Source of the DNA: Chlamydiota bacterium
GTDB lineage: Bacteria; Chlamydiota; Chlamydiia; Chlamydiales; Rhabdochlamydiaceae
Direction of reading: 5' to 3'
NCBI GenBank assembly: GCA_023265495.1
Contig: JAHFTP010000017.1
Span: forward strand, 1 to 14,770
Length of the DNA: 14,770 bases
The position numbers were made by a program, and so were the translations under genes. Below, piece after piece: positions 1 to 7,872 of the stretch (positions are counted from its first letter, which is position 1; each line of letters begins with the position of its first letter). Below the pieces are notes generated by a model that did no database searches, was not told where the DNA came from, and worked only from the letters and a program-made list of their open reading frames with translations.

Positions 1-95
1 TGAGAGCCTTTAGGTGGAGAGTCTTCCCCTGAAAAGGACAGGCAAAAAGAAAACAGAAAAAGACCTAGCACCCACTGTTTAACTATTTTGTACAT
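1..95 (-). CDS. N-terminal fragment of an unidentified exported protein, cut by the left edge
   Basis: An open frame starts at an ATG at 95-93 and runs leftward off the window for 31 codons without a stop. The N-terminus looks like a Sec signal peptide: a short basic stretch (Lys3, Lys6), a hydrophobic core from about Trp8 to Ser22 (WVLGLFLFSFCLSFS), then a polar stretch GEDSPPKGS. A plausible signal peptidase I site lies near residues 22-23. Cys18 is not in a good lipobox, so a lipoprotein is less likely. An AAGG ribosome-binding site sits six bases upstream of the ATG. It is divergent from topA. Function cannot be inferred from 31 residues. The main doubt is the short length; the combined start, RBS and signal peptide favour a real gene. 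Confidence 0.6.
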   Translation of the reverse strand, partial: MYKIVKQWVLGLFLFSFCLSFSGEDSPPKGS

Positions 96-127
96 GTCTT
101 GCCTTCGCTAAAAACTGGATGCATCCA

Positions 128-157
128 AGAGTACGCTGGCATTCTTTTTTTGGTCAA
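128..157 (-). promoter_or_regulatory. Candidate sigma70/sigma66-type promoter for the left-edge gene
   Basis: Reading the minus strand, a -35-like TTGACC (157-152, five of six consensus bases) is followed after 18 bases by TACTCT (133-128, three of six). The predicted transcript would start near 121, giving a leader of about 26 bases before the ATG at 95. The -35 hexamer touches the left arm of the inverted repeat at 157-173. The -10 match is weak, so this is only a candidate. Confidence 0.3.
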
Positions 158-257
158 CATAGAGTATTGAGAACCATTTTGCTGTTGCTCGAATGGTAAA
201 AGCAGGCGTTATTTCAGTTAAAAATAAAGTACTGCTTGCTTCTCAATCTCTCTATGT
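157..257. repeat. Nested imperfect inverted repeat, possible three-way-junction structure
   Basis: The outer arms are ACATAGAG-TA-TTGAGAA (157-173) and TTCTCAATCTCTCTATGT (240-257). They are complementary over the ACATAGAG and TTGAGAA blocks and differ only in the short centre (TA against AGA). Two further hairpins lie inside: ACCATT (173-178) with AATGGT (192-197), and AAGCAG (200-205) with CTGCTT (232-237), the latter enclosing TTATTT (209-214) with AAATAA (222-227). On the plus strand the structure is followed by GTGTTTTTT (256-264), as in an intrinsic terminator or attenuator. It could be an operator region, a leader or small RNA, a terminator, or a relic of a small mobile element. The pairings are seen in the sequence; any role is inference. 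Confidence 0.45.
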
Positions 258-401
258 GTTTTTTAAAAGAACGGGGTTTATAAGCTTAAAAGTTCCCTAT
301 TTTATGAATAGTTTCTTGTAAGAAATTCTCTAAAGATGCTATCCATAACTGGCAATACCCCTTTTAACATGTAGATTTCATCTATTTAAGATAGGAGACA
401 A

Positions 402-2966
402 ATGCCTAAATCTTTGATCATCGTCGAGTCTCCTGCAAAAATGAAAACATTAAAAAAATTTTTAGGAGCTGGCTATGTTTTTGAATCCTCTATTGGCCAC
501 ATCAGAGATTTACCAGCCAAAGGATTTGGCATAGACATAGAAAACAACTTCGAGCCCCAATATGCCATCCTACCGGATAAAAAAGATGTTATAGAAAAAC
601 TAAAAAAAGCAGCCAAACAAGTAGATACTGTCTATCTCTCTCCCGACCCTGATAGAGAGGGGGAGGCTATCGCCTGGCACATAGCAGCTATTTTACCTAA
701 AGGCACCAAGATACAACGTGTTACATTTAACGAGATCACCAAGGATGCCGTACTAGAAGCCCTCAAACATCCCAGACAGATTGACCAAGCTCTCGTTGAT
801 GCACAGCAGGCAAGAAGGCTCTTAGACAGAATCGTAGGTTATAAGATCTCTCCCATTCTGACAAGAAGGGTACAAGGAGCCCGAGATGGGGGTCTCTCTG
901 CAGGGAGAGTTCAGTCCGTAGCTCTTAAGATGGTGGTCGACAGAGAAAAAGAAATCGAAGCTTTTATACCAGTAGAATATTGGAACATCGGAGCTTCTTT
1001 GCAAACAAAGAAGGAAGATGCCCCCTTTAGAACATTTCTTTACTCAGTCGACGGGAAAAAGGTGGAAAAAGAGCCGGTCCAAGACAAAGACGTCTTTCTT
1101 ATCCCGAGTGAAACGGTTGCTAAATCCGTAGTAGATCGACTAAATAAAGCAAGTTACAAAGTGAGTTCGATAGAGAAAAAGGAAAAACGACGCAACCCCG
1201 TCGCTCCTTTTATTACGTCTACCCTGCAGCAAGAGGCGAGCAGACACTATGGCTTTTCAGCATCGAGAACCATGAATATCGCTCAAGGCCTCTATGAGGG
1301 TATAGACCTCGGCAATGAGGGAGCGGAAGGTCTTATTACCTATATGCGTACCGACTCTGTAAGGCTCTCCCCTGAAGCGATCGAAGCCGCAAGAAAACTC
1401 ATCCTTTCTAAGTACGGAAAAGAGTTCCTTCCCTCCGAAGGGAAACAATACAGCACGAAGAAAAGTGCGCAAGATGCGCATGAGGCCATAAGACCTACGA
1501 ACTTACAGCATCCTCCTGAAAGCATCAGACAACATCTCACTGATGATCAATTCAAACTTTATCTACTTATCTGGAGAAGGTTTTTATCCTCGCAGATGAC
1601 TCCCGCTATTTATGATACAATCTCCTGCGATATTGAGACGGATACAAACATTGTTCTTAGGGCTACAGGGTCTACATTAAAATTCCAGGGGTTCCTTGCC
1701 GTCTACGAAGAAAAGGAAGACAGCGAAGAGAAAGAAAATGAAGATAGACTTCTTCCTTTCCTTTCAGAGAACCAATCTCTTCGTCTTTTAGAGATACAAT
1801 CACAGCAAGCATTCACTAGACCTCCTCCACGTTTTACCGAAGCTTCTTTGGTTAAAGAGCTCGAAAAGTCGGGGATAGGAAGGCCATCCACCTATGCAAC
1901 GATCATGAATAAGATCCAAAGCAGAGACTATACAGTCAAAGAAAAGGGGACTCTTAAACCTACAGAGCTAGGTAGAGTCATTGCACAAATGCTCGAAGCC
2001 AATTTCAAAATGATTATGGACGCCGGCTTTACAGCCATCATGGAAGATGAGCTAGAACATGTAGCTGAAAACCAAAAAAATTGGAAAGATCTGATCAAAG
2101 AGTTTTGGGAAGCCTTTTTCCCCTTAGTAGAAACAGCGGAGAAAGAGGCCTTTGTTCCCAAAATCCTAACAGATATTGACTGTCCTGATTGTGGACATAA
2201 ACTCCAAAAAATATGGTCGAGAAGAAAGTATTTTTATGGGTGCTCTAATTATCCCGACTGTAAATACACCATTCCCTTAGAGGCATTAGAATTCAAAAAA
2301 GAAGATTATGACCCCAATTTCAACTGGGATCAACTCTGCCCTAAGTGTGGCAAGACTATGCAGCTGCGTTTTGGTAAATTTGGGCCCTTCCTTGGCTGTA
2401 GCACCTATCCCGAATGTAAAGGCATTGTCAATATCCCCAAACAAGGAGAAATACCCCTTGAAGAGATGCCTACCTGCCCGGCGCTTGGATGCGATGGCAA
2501 AATAACGCCTAGAAGATCAAGATTTGGAAAGGTCTTTTTTTCGTGCAGCAACTACCCTGATTGCGATGTCATCGTCAACGATGTAGACCAGCTACAAGAA
2601 AAATATGTCGATCACCCCAAAACGCCCTATGTAAAAAAGGAGCGTTTCCCAAAGAAAAAGGGAGGGAAAGCTACGACAGAAAAAGAGCCTAAGGCCAAAA
2701 AGAAAGCTGCTGCAAAGAAAAAAACAACTCCTAAGCAAAAAGCCCTTACTCTATCTAAAGAACTACAAGAAGTCGTGGGAGTGAAAGAAGCTTCACGGCC
2801 TGAAGTAGTAAAACTAGTATGGGACTACATCAAAAAAAACAAGCTTCAAGATCCCAAGAACAAAAGACAGATCGTCCCCGATGCCAAGCTTGCAAAAGTG
2901 TTTGGTTCTAAAAAAGCGGTCGATATGATGAAACTTGCAGGGATTCTAGGGAGCCATTTTTCTTAA
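402..2966 (+). CDS. topA: DNA topoisomerase I with C-terminal SWIB domain
   Basis: This is a type IA topoisomerase of 854 residues that relaxes negatively supercoiled DNA through a transient 5'-phosphotyrosine link. The TOPRIM domain comes first (IVESPAK near residue 8; acidic DPDREGE motif with Asp82, Asp84 and Glu86). The catalytic tyrosine is Tyr314 in ITYMRTDS. Three four-cysteine zinc ribbons follow (Cys594-Cys620, Cys646-Cys672, Cys692-Cys721), then a Lys/Ala-rich linker (about 744-778). A SWIB domain ends the protein (about 782-853, with SRPEVVKLVWDYIKKNKLQD). The fusion of TopA to SWIB, a chromatin-type fold otherwise typical of eukaryotes, is known from Chlamydiae. The start is supported by an AGGAG site four bases upstream and by the usual family N-terminus. 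It appears monocistronic, divergent from the left-edge gene and convergent with the polysaccharide operon. It is the best taxonomic marker in the window. Confidence 0.97.
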   Translation: MPKSLIIVESPAKMKTLKKFLGAGYVFESSIGHIRDLPAKGFGIDIENNFEPQYAILPDKKDVIEKLKKAAKQVDTVYLSPDPDREGEAIAWHIAAILPKGTKIQRVTFNEITKDAVLEALKHPRQIDQALVDAQQARRLLDRIVGYKISPILTRRVQGARDGGLSAGRVQSVALKMVVDREKEIEAFIPVEYWNIGASLQTKKEDAPFRTFLYSVDGKKVEKEPVQDKDVFLIPSETVAKSVVDRLNKASYKVSSIEKKEKRRNPVAPFITSTLQQEASRHYGFSASRTMNIAQGLYEGIDLGNEGAEGLITYMRTDSVRLSPEAIEAARKLILSKYGKEFLPSEGKQYSTKKSAQDAHEAIRPTNLQHPPESIRQHLTDDQFKLYLLIWRRFLSSQMTPAIYDTISCDIETDTNIVLRATGSTLKFQGFLAVYEEKEDSEEKENEDRLLPFLSENQSLRLLEIQSQQAFTRPPPRFTEASLVKELEKSGIGRPSTYATIMNKIQSRDYTVKEKGTLKPTELGRVIAQMLEANFKMIMDAGFTAIMEDELEHVAENQKNWKDLIKEFWEAFFPLVETAEKEAFVPKILTDIDCPDCGHKLQKIWSRRKYFYGCSNYPDCKYTIPLEALEFKKEDYDPNFNWDQLCPKCGKTMQLRFGKFGPFLGCSTYPECKGIVNIPKQGEIPLEEMPTCPALGCDGKITPRRSRFGKVFFSCSNYPDCDVIVNDVDQLQEKYVDHPKTPYVKKERFPKKKGGKATTEKEPKAKKKAAAKKKTTPKQKALTLSKELQEVVGVKEASRPEVVKLVWDYIKKNKLQDPKNKRQIVPDAKLAKVFGSKKAVDMMKLAGILGSHFS

Positions 2967-3005
2967 AAAGAATAGAACTCTCGGAAAACCTACTCCTTTA
3001 AAGGA
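2967..3005. other. Convergent 3' ends of topA and the polysaccharide operon
   Basis: Only 23 bases separate the topA stop codon from the stop codon of the convergent membrane-protein gene. No classical GC-rich hairpin with a U-run is visible for either transcript. A perfect 12-bp palindrome, TCCTTTAAAGGA, covers the last codons of the minus-strand gene (2994-3005), and on the plus strand it is followed by AAATGCTTTTTT. It could act as a weak bidirectional stop, but it has no loop and is AT-rich in the centre. Read-through and antisense overlap of the two transcripts is an alternative. Confidence 0.25.
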
Positions 3006-4282
3006 AAATGCTTTTTTGCATACAGAGAAAGATAAAAACAGATCGTAAGCATGGGAATTAACCAAAAGTTGTAATAGAGCACATTGTTAAAAAAAGAGGC
3101 AAAAAAAACAATTAATAGAATGTAGAGATGAAAATCTGCCATCAAACACCTAAATGCAGGATTCTCTCTTTTCCACCTACTCATACTCCTTACGAATTGC
3201 ATGTAGGAATAGGCTAGAAAGGAAAAAAAGACTGCAAACGGAATACTCCCAAAATTAATAAGGGAAAAAAGCATCGAGGAATCAACGCAATACATATCCG
3301 TTCTTTCCGTAAATGCCTTCATGAGATAGTTATAGCCCATACCAAAAAAAACGTGCTCCTTAAGAATAACAAACCCCTGAACAAAGTTAGCCCATCTAGC
3401 CGCTGCAGATGGATCATCTGTTATGTAGATGACCCTGATAAGAAACCGGCTAAATTCCGGTAAACGATACAAGGCGATTGCAAAGCCAATAAAGGAAACT
3501 GCCAAGACAAGTAATGCACTTTTTTTCTTTATTAGGATTTTTGTAAGTAACCGACTTTCTCTGAGCATAATAAAACAAAGACATATTCCAATGACAAAAA
3601 TCCCACTTCTAGACAACGTAAGAATTCCACTTAGTAAAAAAAGGGTGCTGAAGAGAAAATATTTCCACCTGCAAGTAGATTTATAGAGAAACATACTGAT
3701 ACAGAAGGGGATAAATGCAATAGAGGCAAAAAAATTGGGGTCGAAATAGACAGAAATGAACCTCCCTCTGTGGGGGTCTCCCCGAAAAGAAATGCCATAA
3801 TTTTGTAAAAACACCCAAAGATCATCAGAATAAGGGAATGCTATGTATATGAATGCACTTAAGAATAAACAGACGATATACCCCCTTAAAAGATATTGTG
3901 AGAAAAAATCCTCTACCTTGGGGTATTTTTGAAAAAGGAGTTGTGCCAGCATATAACTAGAAAGGATGGTCAATCCCAGTTTTACCACGTATAAAAACGG
4001 TTGGAGAGAAAATTCATATAAAATACCTCCATAACAATAAGAAGCAAAAACAAAAAGGCTAATTAAAGCAAAGTACATAACAAATTTTCTGTGTAAAGGA
4101 AAAGCTATAAAGGCAAGCACGGCAAAGAAAAAAAGAAAAAATTCTGTTACGAGCATGTTGTTAACAAAAGAAGAAAAGGGAAGCAATCTTAATAAATTCC
4201 CCAGGGCCAGAAAAAGGAAAAAAAAGAAAAGCAACCCACCCCTAATCAAAGATTTTAGAGTAATAGTTCTTAAATAGGCCAT
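2990..4282 (-). CDS. O-antigen polymerase/ligase-like membrane protein (Wzy/WaaL superfamily)
   Basis: The 430-residue product is strongly hydrophobic, with roughly eleven or twelve predicted membrane segments (for example about 15-33, 46-62, 95-116, 184-200, 206-222, 255-271, 337-362, 385-400 and 404-421). Two signatures of the Wzy_C/O-antigen ligase fold are visible: YFDPNFFAS near residues 179-187 and LTLSRSG at 221-227, preceding a large periplasmic-type loop (about 272-336) with ARWANF and FFGMGYNYL. Such proteins join or polymerise lipid-linked glycans on the periplasmic face. Sequence alone does not separate polymerase from ligase; its place at the end of the operon fits either. The ATG follows the manC stop codon directly (TAG then ATG) with AAGGA five bases before it, suggesting translational coupling. 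The gene has many A or T runs of seven or eight bases. Confidence 0.8.
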   Translation of the reverse strand: MAYLRTITLKSLIRGGLLFFFFLFLALGNLLRLLPFSSFVNNMLVTEFFLFFFAVLAFIAFPLHRKFVMYFALISLFVFASYCYGGILYEFSLQPFLYVVKLGLTILSSYMLAQLLFQKYPKVEDFFSQYLLRGYIVCLFLSAFIYIAFPYSDDLWVFLQNYGISFRGDPHRGRFISVYFDPNFFASIAFIPFCISMFLYKSTCRWKYFLFSTLFLLSGILTLSRSGIFVIGICLCFIMLRESRLLTKILIKKKSALLVLAVSFIGFAIALYRLPEFSRFLIRVIYITDDPSAAARWANFVQGFVILKEHVFFGMGYNYLMKAFTERTDMYCVDSSMLFSLINFGSIPFAVFFSFLAYSYMQFVRSMSRWKRENPAFRCLMADFHLYILLIVFFASFFNNVLYYNFWLIPMLTICFYLSLYAKKHFPLKE

Positions 4283-5671
4283 CTACGTCCTTGCATAATC
4301 GTCCTGCATGCGGACAATATCATCTTCTCCGACATACTCTCCTACTTGCACTTCTATGAGCTCCAAAGTCACTTTCCCAGGATTTTCTAAGCGATGTACC
4401 GTAGACTTAGGAAAAAAAATACTTTCGTTCTCATGAAGAATTTTCTCTTCTTCTCCTCTAGTCACTTTTGCAGTACCTCTTACTATTACCCAATGTTCGC
4501 TTCGATGATAGTGCATCTGCAGACTAAGTCTTTGCTGAGGATTTACTGTGATCCTTTTTATCTTATATCTGTCTCCTTCCTCGAGGATCGTATATTTACC
4601 CCAAGGCCTATGCGAAGTTACATGCTCTACAGACTCTTTTCTTTTTTGCTGTTTTAACTCCTCAACAAGCTGCTTTACCTTTTGGGATTCCCCTTTTTTT
4701 CCTAAGAAGACAGCGTCGTCTGTCTCAATCACAATCAGGTCTTCCACCCCAATAGCAGAAATCAACCTCTTATCTGATAGAAAAAGACAATTCTTAGAGT
4801 CTATCTCATGCACATTGCCAATCTTAACATTTTGATTGTCATCTTTTTCTAACGTGTCGTAGACACTATCCCATGAGCCGACATCAGACCAGGAGATAGC
4901 AAGGGAAATCACCCTACATAAAGCGGTCTTTTCTAAAATCGCATAGTCAATAGAAATAGAGGGGCATTCACTAAAGTGGGCTATGAAACCTTTGAATCTT
5001 TCTCGAGTTAGGGCATAAAGGGCTGGGCAATGTGATTCGAGCTCCTTCCAAAAGGTGGACGCACAAAACATAAACAAACCCGAATTCCATAAGTAGTTGC
5101 CGCTGACCACATACTCCTGCGCCTTAGCATAGATCGGCTTTTCAATGAACTGCTCCACTTTTTGCGTTGCAGAGGCCTTGTCATTTTCTACTTTAATATA
5201 CCCATAACCCGTCTCCGGCTTTGTCGGTCTCACGCCAAAAATTACTATACTTCCCCGACTGGCCTCTTCTTCCGCTAAGGGAAGCGTTTGTAAAAACTGC
5301 TCTTCCGGAGAAATAATGTGATCGGAAGAAGAAACCAAAATACTCTCCTCCGGAGAGAAGCTCATATTTTCTTCCATATACTTTATAGCTATGGCCACTG
5401 CCGGAGCTGTATTCTTGCTTTCGGGCTCAACAAGAATATGAAAATCAAAATGAGGATCCAGCTCGCTGCACTGGCTTTTCACTAAATGATAATAGCTTTG
5501 GTTTGTGACGATGAGGAAATCTCTTTTAGCATAGGTAGAACTAAATCGTAAAATCGTCTTCTGCAGCAGGGAATATTTTTCTCCAAAATGCAAAAACTGT
5601 TTAGGAAAAGAACTTCTTGATATAGGCCACAGCCTCGTTCCACTACCGCCTGCCAGGATAACTACTTTCAT
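4283..5671 (-). CDS. manC: Mannose-1-phosphate guanylyltransferase / mannose-6-phosphate isomerase (bifunctional type)
   Basis: The protein makes GDP-mannose from mannose-1-phosphate and GTP in the cytoplasm. The N-terminal nucleotidyltransferase domain starts with LAGGSGTRLWPISR (residues 6-19) and contains FIEKP (175-179) and WSDVGSWDS (261-269). The C-terminal cupin domain (about 353-455) has HRPWGKY and the metal-binding type motif QMHYHRSEHW (385-394), typical of type II phosphomannose isomerases. The length of 462 residues is normal for the bifunctional ManC/CpsB/AlgA family. The start is fixed by AGAGGA five bases upstream of the ATG. It overlaps the upstream glycosyltransferase gene by 29 bases. 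It supplies substrate to Gmd and to the two GT4 enzymes. Phosphomannomutase (ManB) is not in the window. Whether the isomerase half is active cannot be told. Confidence 0.95.
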   Translation of the reverse strand: MKVVILAGGSGTRLWPISRSSFPKQFLHFGEKYSLLQKTILRFSSTYAKRDFLIVTNQSYYHLVKSQCSELDPHFDFHILVEPESKNTAPAVAIAIKYMEENMSFSPEESILVSSSDHIISPEEQFLQTLPLAEEEASRGSIVIFGVRPTKPETGYGYIKVENDKASATQKVEQFIEKPIYAKAQEYVVSGNYLWNSGLFMFCASTFWKELESHCPALYALTRERFKGFIAHFSECPSISIDYAILEKTALCRVISLAISWSDVGSWDSVYDTLEKDDNQNVKIGNVHEIDSKNCLFLSDKRLISAIGVEDLIVIETDDAVFLGKKGESQKVKQLVEELKQQKRKESVEHVTSHRPWGKYTILEEGDRYKIKRITVNPQQRLSLQMHYHRSEHWVIVRGTAKVTRGEEEKILHENESIFFPKSTVHRLENPGKVTLELIEVQVGEYVGEDDIVRMQDDYART

Positions 5672-6764
5672 GAAAATCCTCTAATTGCTTGGTTACAAAT
5701 TGTTTAAACTCTCTTTTGAACCTATCTTCACTAAACGTTTCTGCATGTTTTCTGATCTCTTTAGGATCGAACTTTTTTTCTTTTTTTTCAAATTGCTCTA
5801 TAGCATTACATAGGTCTGCTACTTCCTGTTTGGGAAAAAACAAACCCGTCTTATCGGCAACAATAGTTTCTAAAGATGCCCCCTTACCATAAGCAAGGAC
5901 GGGGATGCCCGCCGCTTGAGCCTCTACCGCTACGATGCCAAAATCTTCATCTGCAGCAAAAATAAAGGCTCTAGCCTTGGATACTAATTCTCTAATCGTC
6001 TCATCAGACTGAAAACCTAAAACATCTACATTTTTTCCCGCTAACGATTTAATTTTTTTCATTTCCGGGCCGTCGCCTATCACGATGAGCTTCCTTTGAG
6101 GCATATGAGAAAATGCCTCTACGATGAGATCCACCCTTTTATAAGGGACAAGCCTTGAATAGGTGATGTAGTACTCTTCTTTTTGGTTAGATAGGGAAAA
6201 CTTCTGCGTGGAAACGGGCGGGTAAATCACACACGACTCCCTTCCGTAGATTTTTTTGATCCTTCTTGCTACATAGTGAGAGATCGCGCCAAAGACATCA
6301 ACACGAGATGTCGATGCGGTGTCCCACTTCCTTAGCGAGTGTAAAGCGAGCTTTACAATTTCTTTTTTCACACCAGACAAGCTATTTAGGTAGGTATGTG
6401 TCAAATCCCATGCATATCTCATCGGAGTAAAACAGTAACAGATATGGAGCTGATGGGGGTGAGTGAGCACACCCTTAGCTACAGCATGGGAGCATGACAA
6501 AACAAGCTCATATTCGCTTAAATCAAACTGTTCTATAGCCAGTGGAAATAAGGGAAGGAAATTTCTAAAAGACTTCTTTGCAAAGGGAAGCTTTTGGATA
6601 AAGGAACTATGGATCGTTGTATCTGCAAAAATGGTCTTTTCTAATGCTTTTGTATCTTGTATTAATGTATGAATAGGGGATGGGTAGACCTCATAAATCG
6701 CTTGTAATACCCGCTCCCCACCGCCAATACCTACTAGCCAATCATAAACAAGTGCTGTTCTCAT
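5643..6764 (-). CDS. GT4-family glycosyltransferase, WbaZ-like (probable mannosyltransferase)
   Basis: The product of about 373 residues has the two-domain GT-B fold of family GT4. The N-terminal half shows [15 protein letters not shown] near the start and CYCFTPMRYAWD (about 110-120), both common in the WbaZ/RfbZ group. The C-terminal half has YSRLVPYKRVDL, IGDGPE and the retaining E-x7-E motif (EDFGIVAVE, about 273-281). Family members often transfer mannose from GDP-mannose during O-antigen assembly. The acceptor and linkage cannot be read from sequence, but the neighbours manC and gmd support a GDP-sugar donor. The start is ambiguous by one codon: a TTG at 6767-6765 directly precedes the ATG at 6764-6762, with AAGAGG seven and ten bases before them respectively. 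It overlaps the gene upstream by 23 or 26 bases and manC by 29. Confidence 0.88.
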   Translation of the reverse strand: MRTALVYDWLVGIGGGERVLQAIYEVYPSPIHTLIQDTKALEKTIFADTTIHSSFIQKLPFAKKSFRNFLPLFPLAIEQFDLSEYELVLSCSHAVAKGVLTHPHQLHICYCFTPMRYAWDLTHTYLNSLSGVKKEIVKLALHSLRKWDTASTSRVDVFGAISHYVARRIKKIYGRESCVIYPPVSTQKFSLSNQKEEYYITYSRLVPYKRVDLIVEAFSHMPQRKLIVIGDGPEMKKIKSLAGKNVDVLGFQSDETIRELVSKARAFIFAADEDFGIVAVEAQAAGIPVLAYGKGASLETIVADKTGLFFPKQEVADLCNAIEQFEKKEKKFDPKEIRKHAETFSEDRFKREFKQFVTKQLEDFHESSYPGRR

Positions 6765-7872
6765 CAAAAAGAAGCCTCTTAAAAATGTCTAAATGGCGCG
6801 AAGCTGTTTTCTTCCAGCAGAAGTTTTTTATCCTCTCATAACCTTTTTGTATAAGAGCTTCTTTGCAAGATCCTGTATTATCCATGACACTCTCTATTTT
6901 TGCAGCCATTTCCTCCGGACTATGTGGATCAAAGTACATAGACGCATCTCCACAGACTTCAGGCAGACTCGCTGCGTGAGAAGCAATGACGGGACATCCG
7001 GAGCTCATTGCCTCAAGGGGAGGAAGGCCAAACCCTTCATAAAATGAGGGTTGCACGGTAAGAGTGGCAAGTCGATAGAGGGAAGGAAGCTCCTCATTGG
7101 ACACTTCTTGCAAAAGCTTTATGTGATCGCCCAATAATGATTCCCTTTGCAGCCGATCCCATACTCCATCCTTGGGAAATAGTTTCCCTACAATCACTAC
7201 GGGAAAAAGATGCCCTTTTTGTTTGAGGATTCGTACGGCCTTCAAAAGATTTTCTATGTTTTTATGCGGTTTGATATTGCCCACAAACAGTAGATACCGA
7301 GAAGGGAGGTGATATTTTTGCTCCACTTTCTGGTCCCTATCTCGATCTTCTACATAAGAAGTGAATCTGTCCGTATCCACTCCTAAGTGGATCATCTCTA
7401 TCTTGTCTTTACTAGCTCTTGTGTATTTCACAATTTCCTCTTTGGAAAAGAAGGAGTCGGTAATGATAAGATCAGATTTTTTTGCCGCATATGAAATCAC
7501 TGTCTTTGCATACCCTTTTTCTAGAAAACTCAATTGAGAGAGATGTGCCAAATGAAAAACATCGTGAATGGTGACTACTCTTTTCTTTGCCCTTATGGGA
7601 AGCATAGGAACATTAAAATGGGGAGACCAAAATAGATCGCAAGGAGGGGTTTTTATCGCCAACTCCCAAGATTCTTTTACTGAGTAGATCGGAGCCGACA
7701 CTAAAATGGGCGCAAAAGAAGAAAGCTCGGGATGAGCATCCAACACTTCTTTAGAAGTTAAAATTTGCAAAGAAAAGTGAGATGGTTCTTTCCACTGAAG
7801 TAGAATATTTCTGATGTAGGTTCCAATACCGGAAGAGCTATACATTCTTCCATCTACACAAATCGTCTTCAT
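6742..7872 (-). CDS. GT4-family glycosyltransferase (probable mannosyltransferase)
   Basis: This is a 376-residue GT-B enzyme of family GT4. It begins with the sugar-transferase-like [17 protein letters not shown] (residues 6-22), then shows [11 protein letters not shown] and [10 protein letters not shown] in the N-terminal domain. The C-terminal domain has [17 protein letters not shown] (194-210) and a clear E-x7-E retaining motif in [15 protein letters not shown] (Glu279 and Glu287), followed by [10 protein letters not shown]. The pattern is typical of O-polysaccharide mannosyltransferases such as the WbdA/WbdB/MtfB type, but donor and linkage are inferred. The start codon overlaps the gmd stop by four bases (ATGA), so it is probably translationally coupled. 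With its neighbour it forms a tandem GT4 pair in the same operon. Confidence 0.88.
   Translation of the reverse strand: MKTICVDGRMYSSSGIGTYIRNILLQWKEPSHFSLQILTSKEVLDAHPELSSFAPILVSAPIYSVKESWELAIKTPPCDLFWSPHFNVPMLPIRAKKRVVTIHDVFHLAHLSQLSFLEKGYAKTVISYAAKKSDLIITDSFFSKEEIVKYTRASKDKIEMIHLGVDTDRFTSYVEDRDRDQKVEQKYHLPSRYLLFVGNIKPHKNIENLLKAVRILKQKGHLFPVVIVGKLFPKDGVWDRLQRESLLGDHIKLLQEVSNEELPSLYRLATLTVQPSFYEGFGLPPLEAMSSGCPVIASHAASLPEVCGDASMYFDPHSPEEMAAKIESVMDNTGSCKEALIQKGYERIKNFCWKKTASRHLDIFKRLLFDENSTCL

Larger units (their letters stand above)
96..401. other. Divergent intergenic spacer between the left-edge gene and topA
   Basis: This 306-base spacer holds no open frame of note on either strand. It contains a promoter-like pair facing left (128-157) and a nested inverted-repeat structure (157-257) followed by a T-run (259-264). 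A TATAAG box at 279-284 resembles a -10 element for topA but has no good -35 partner, since the bases 17-18 upstream are GTGTTT or TGTGTT. A topA ribosome-binding site AGGAG lies at 393-397, four bases before the ATG. No tRNA-like or other RNA gene is recognised in it. Confidence 0.6.

Noticed and set aside
365..393. TTAACA and TAAGAT with a 17-base spacer just before topA, resembling a promoter
   Set aside because: Transcription would start at about the ATG, leaving out the AGGAG site that appears to serve the start codon.
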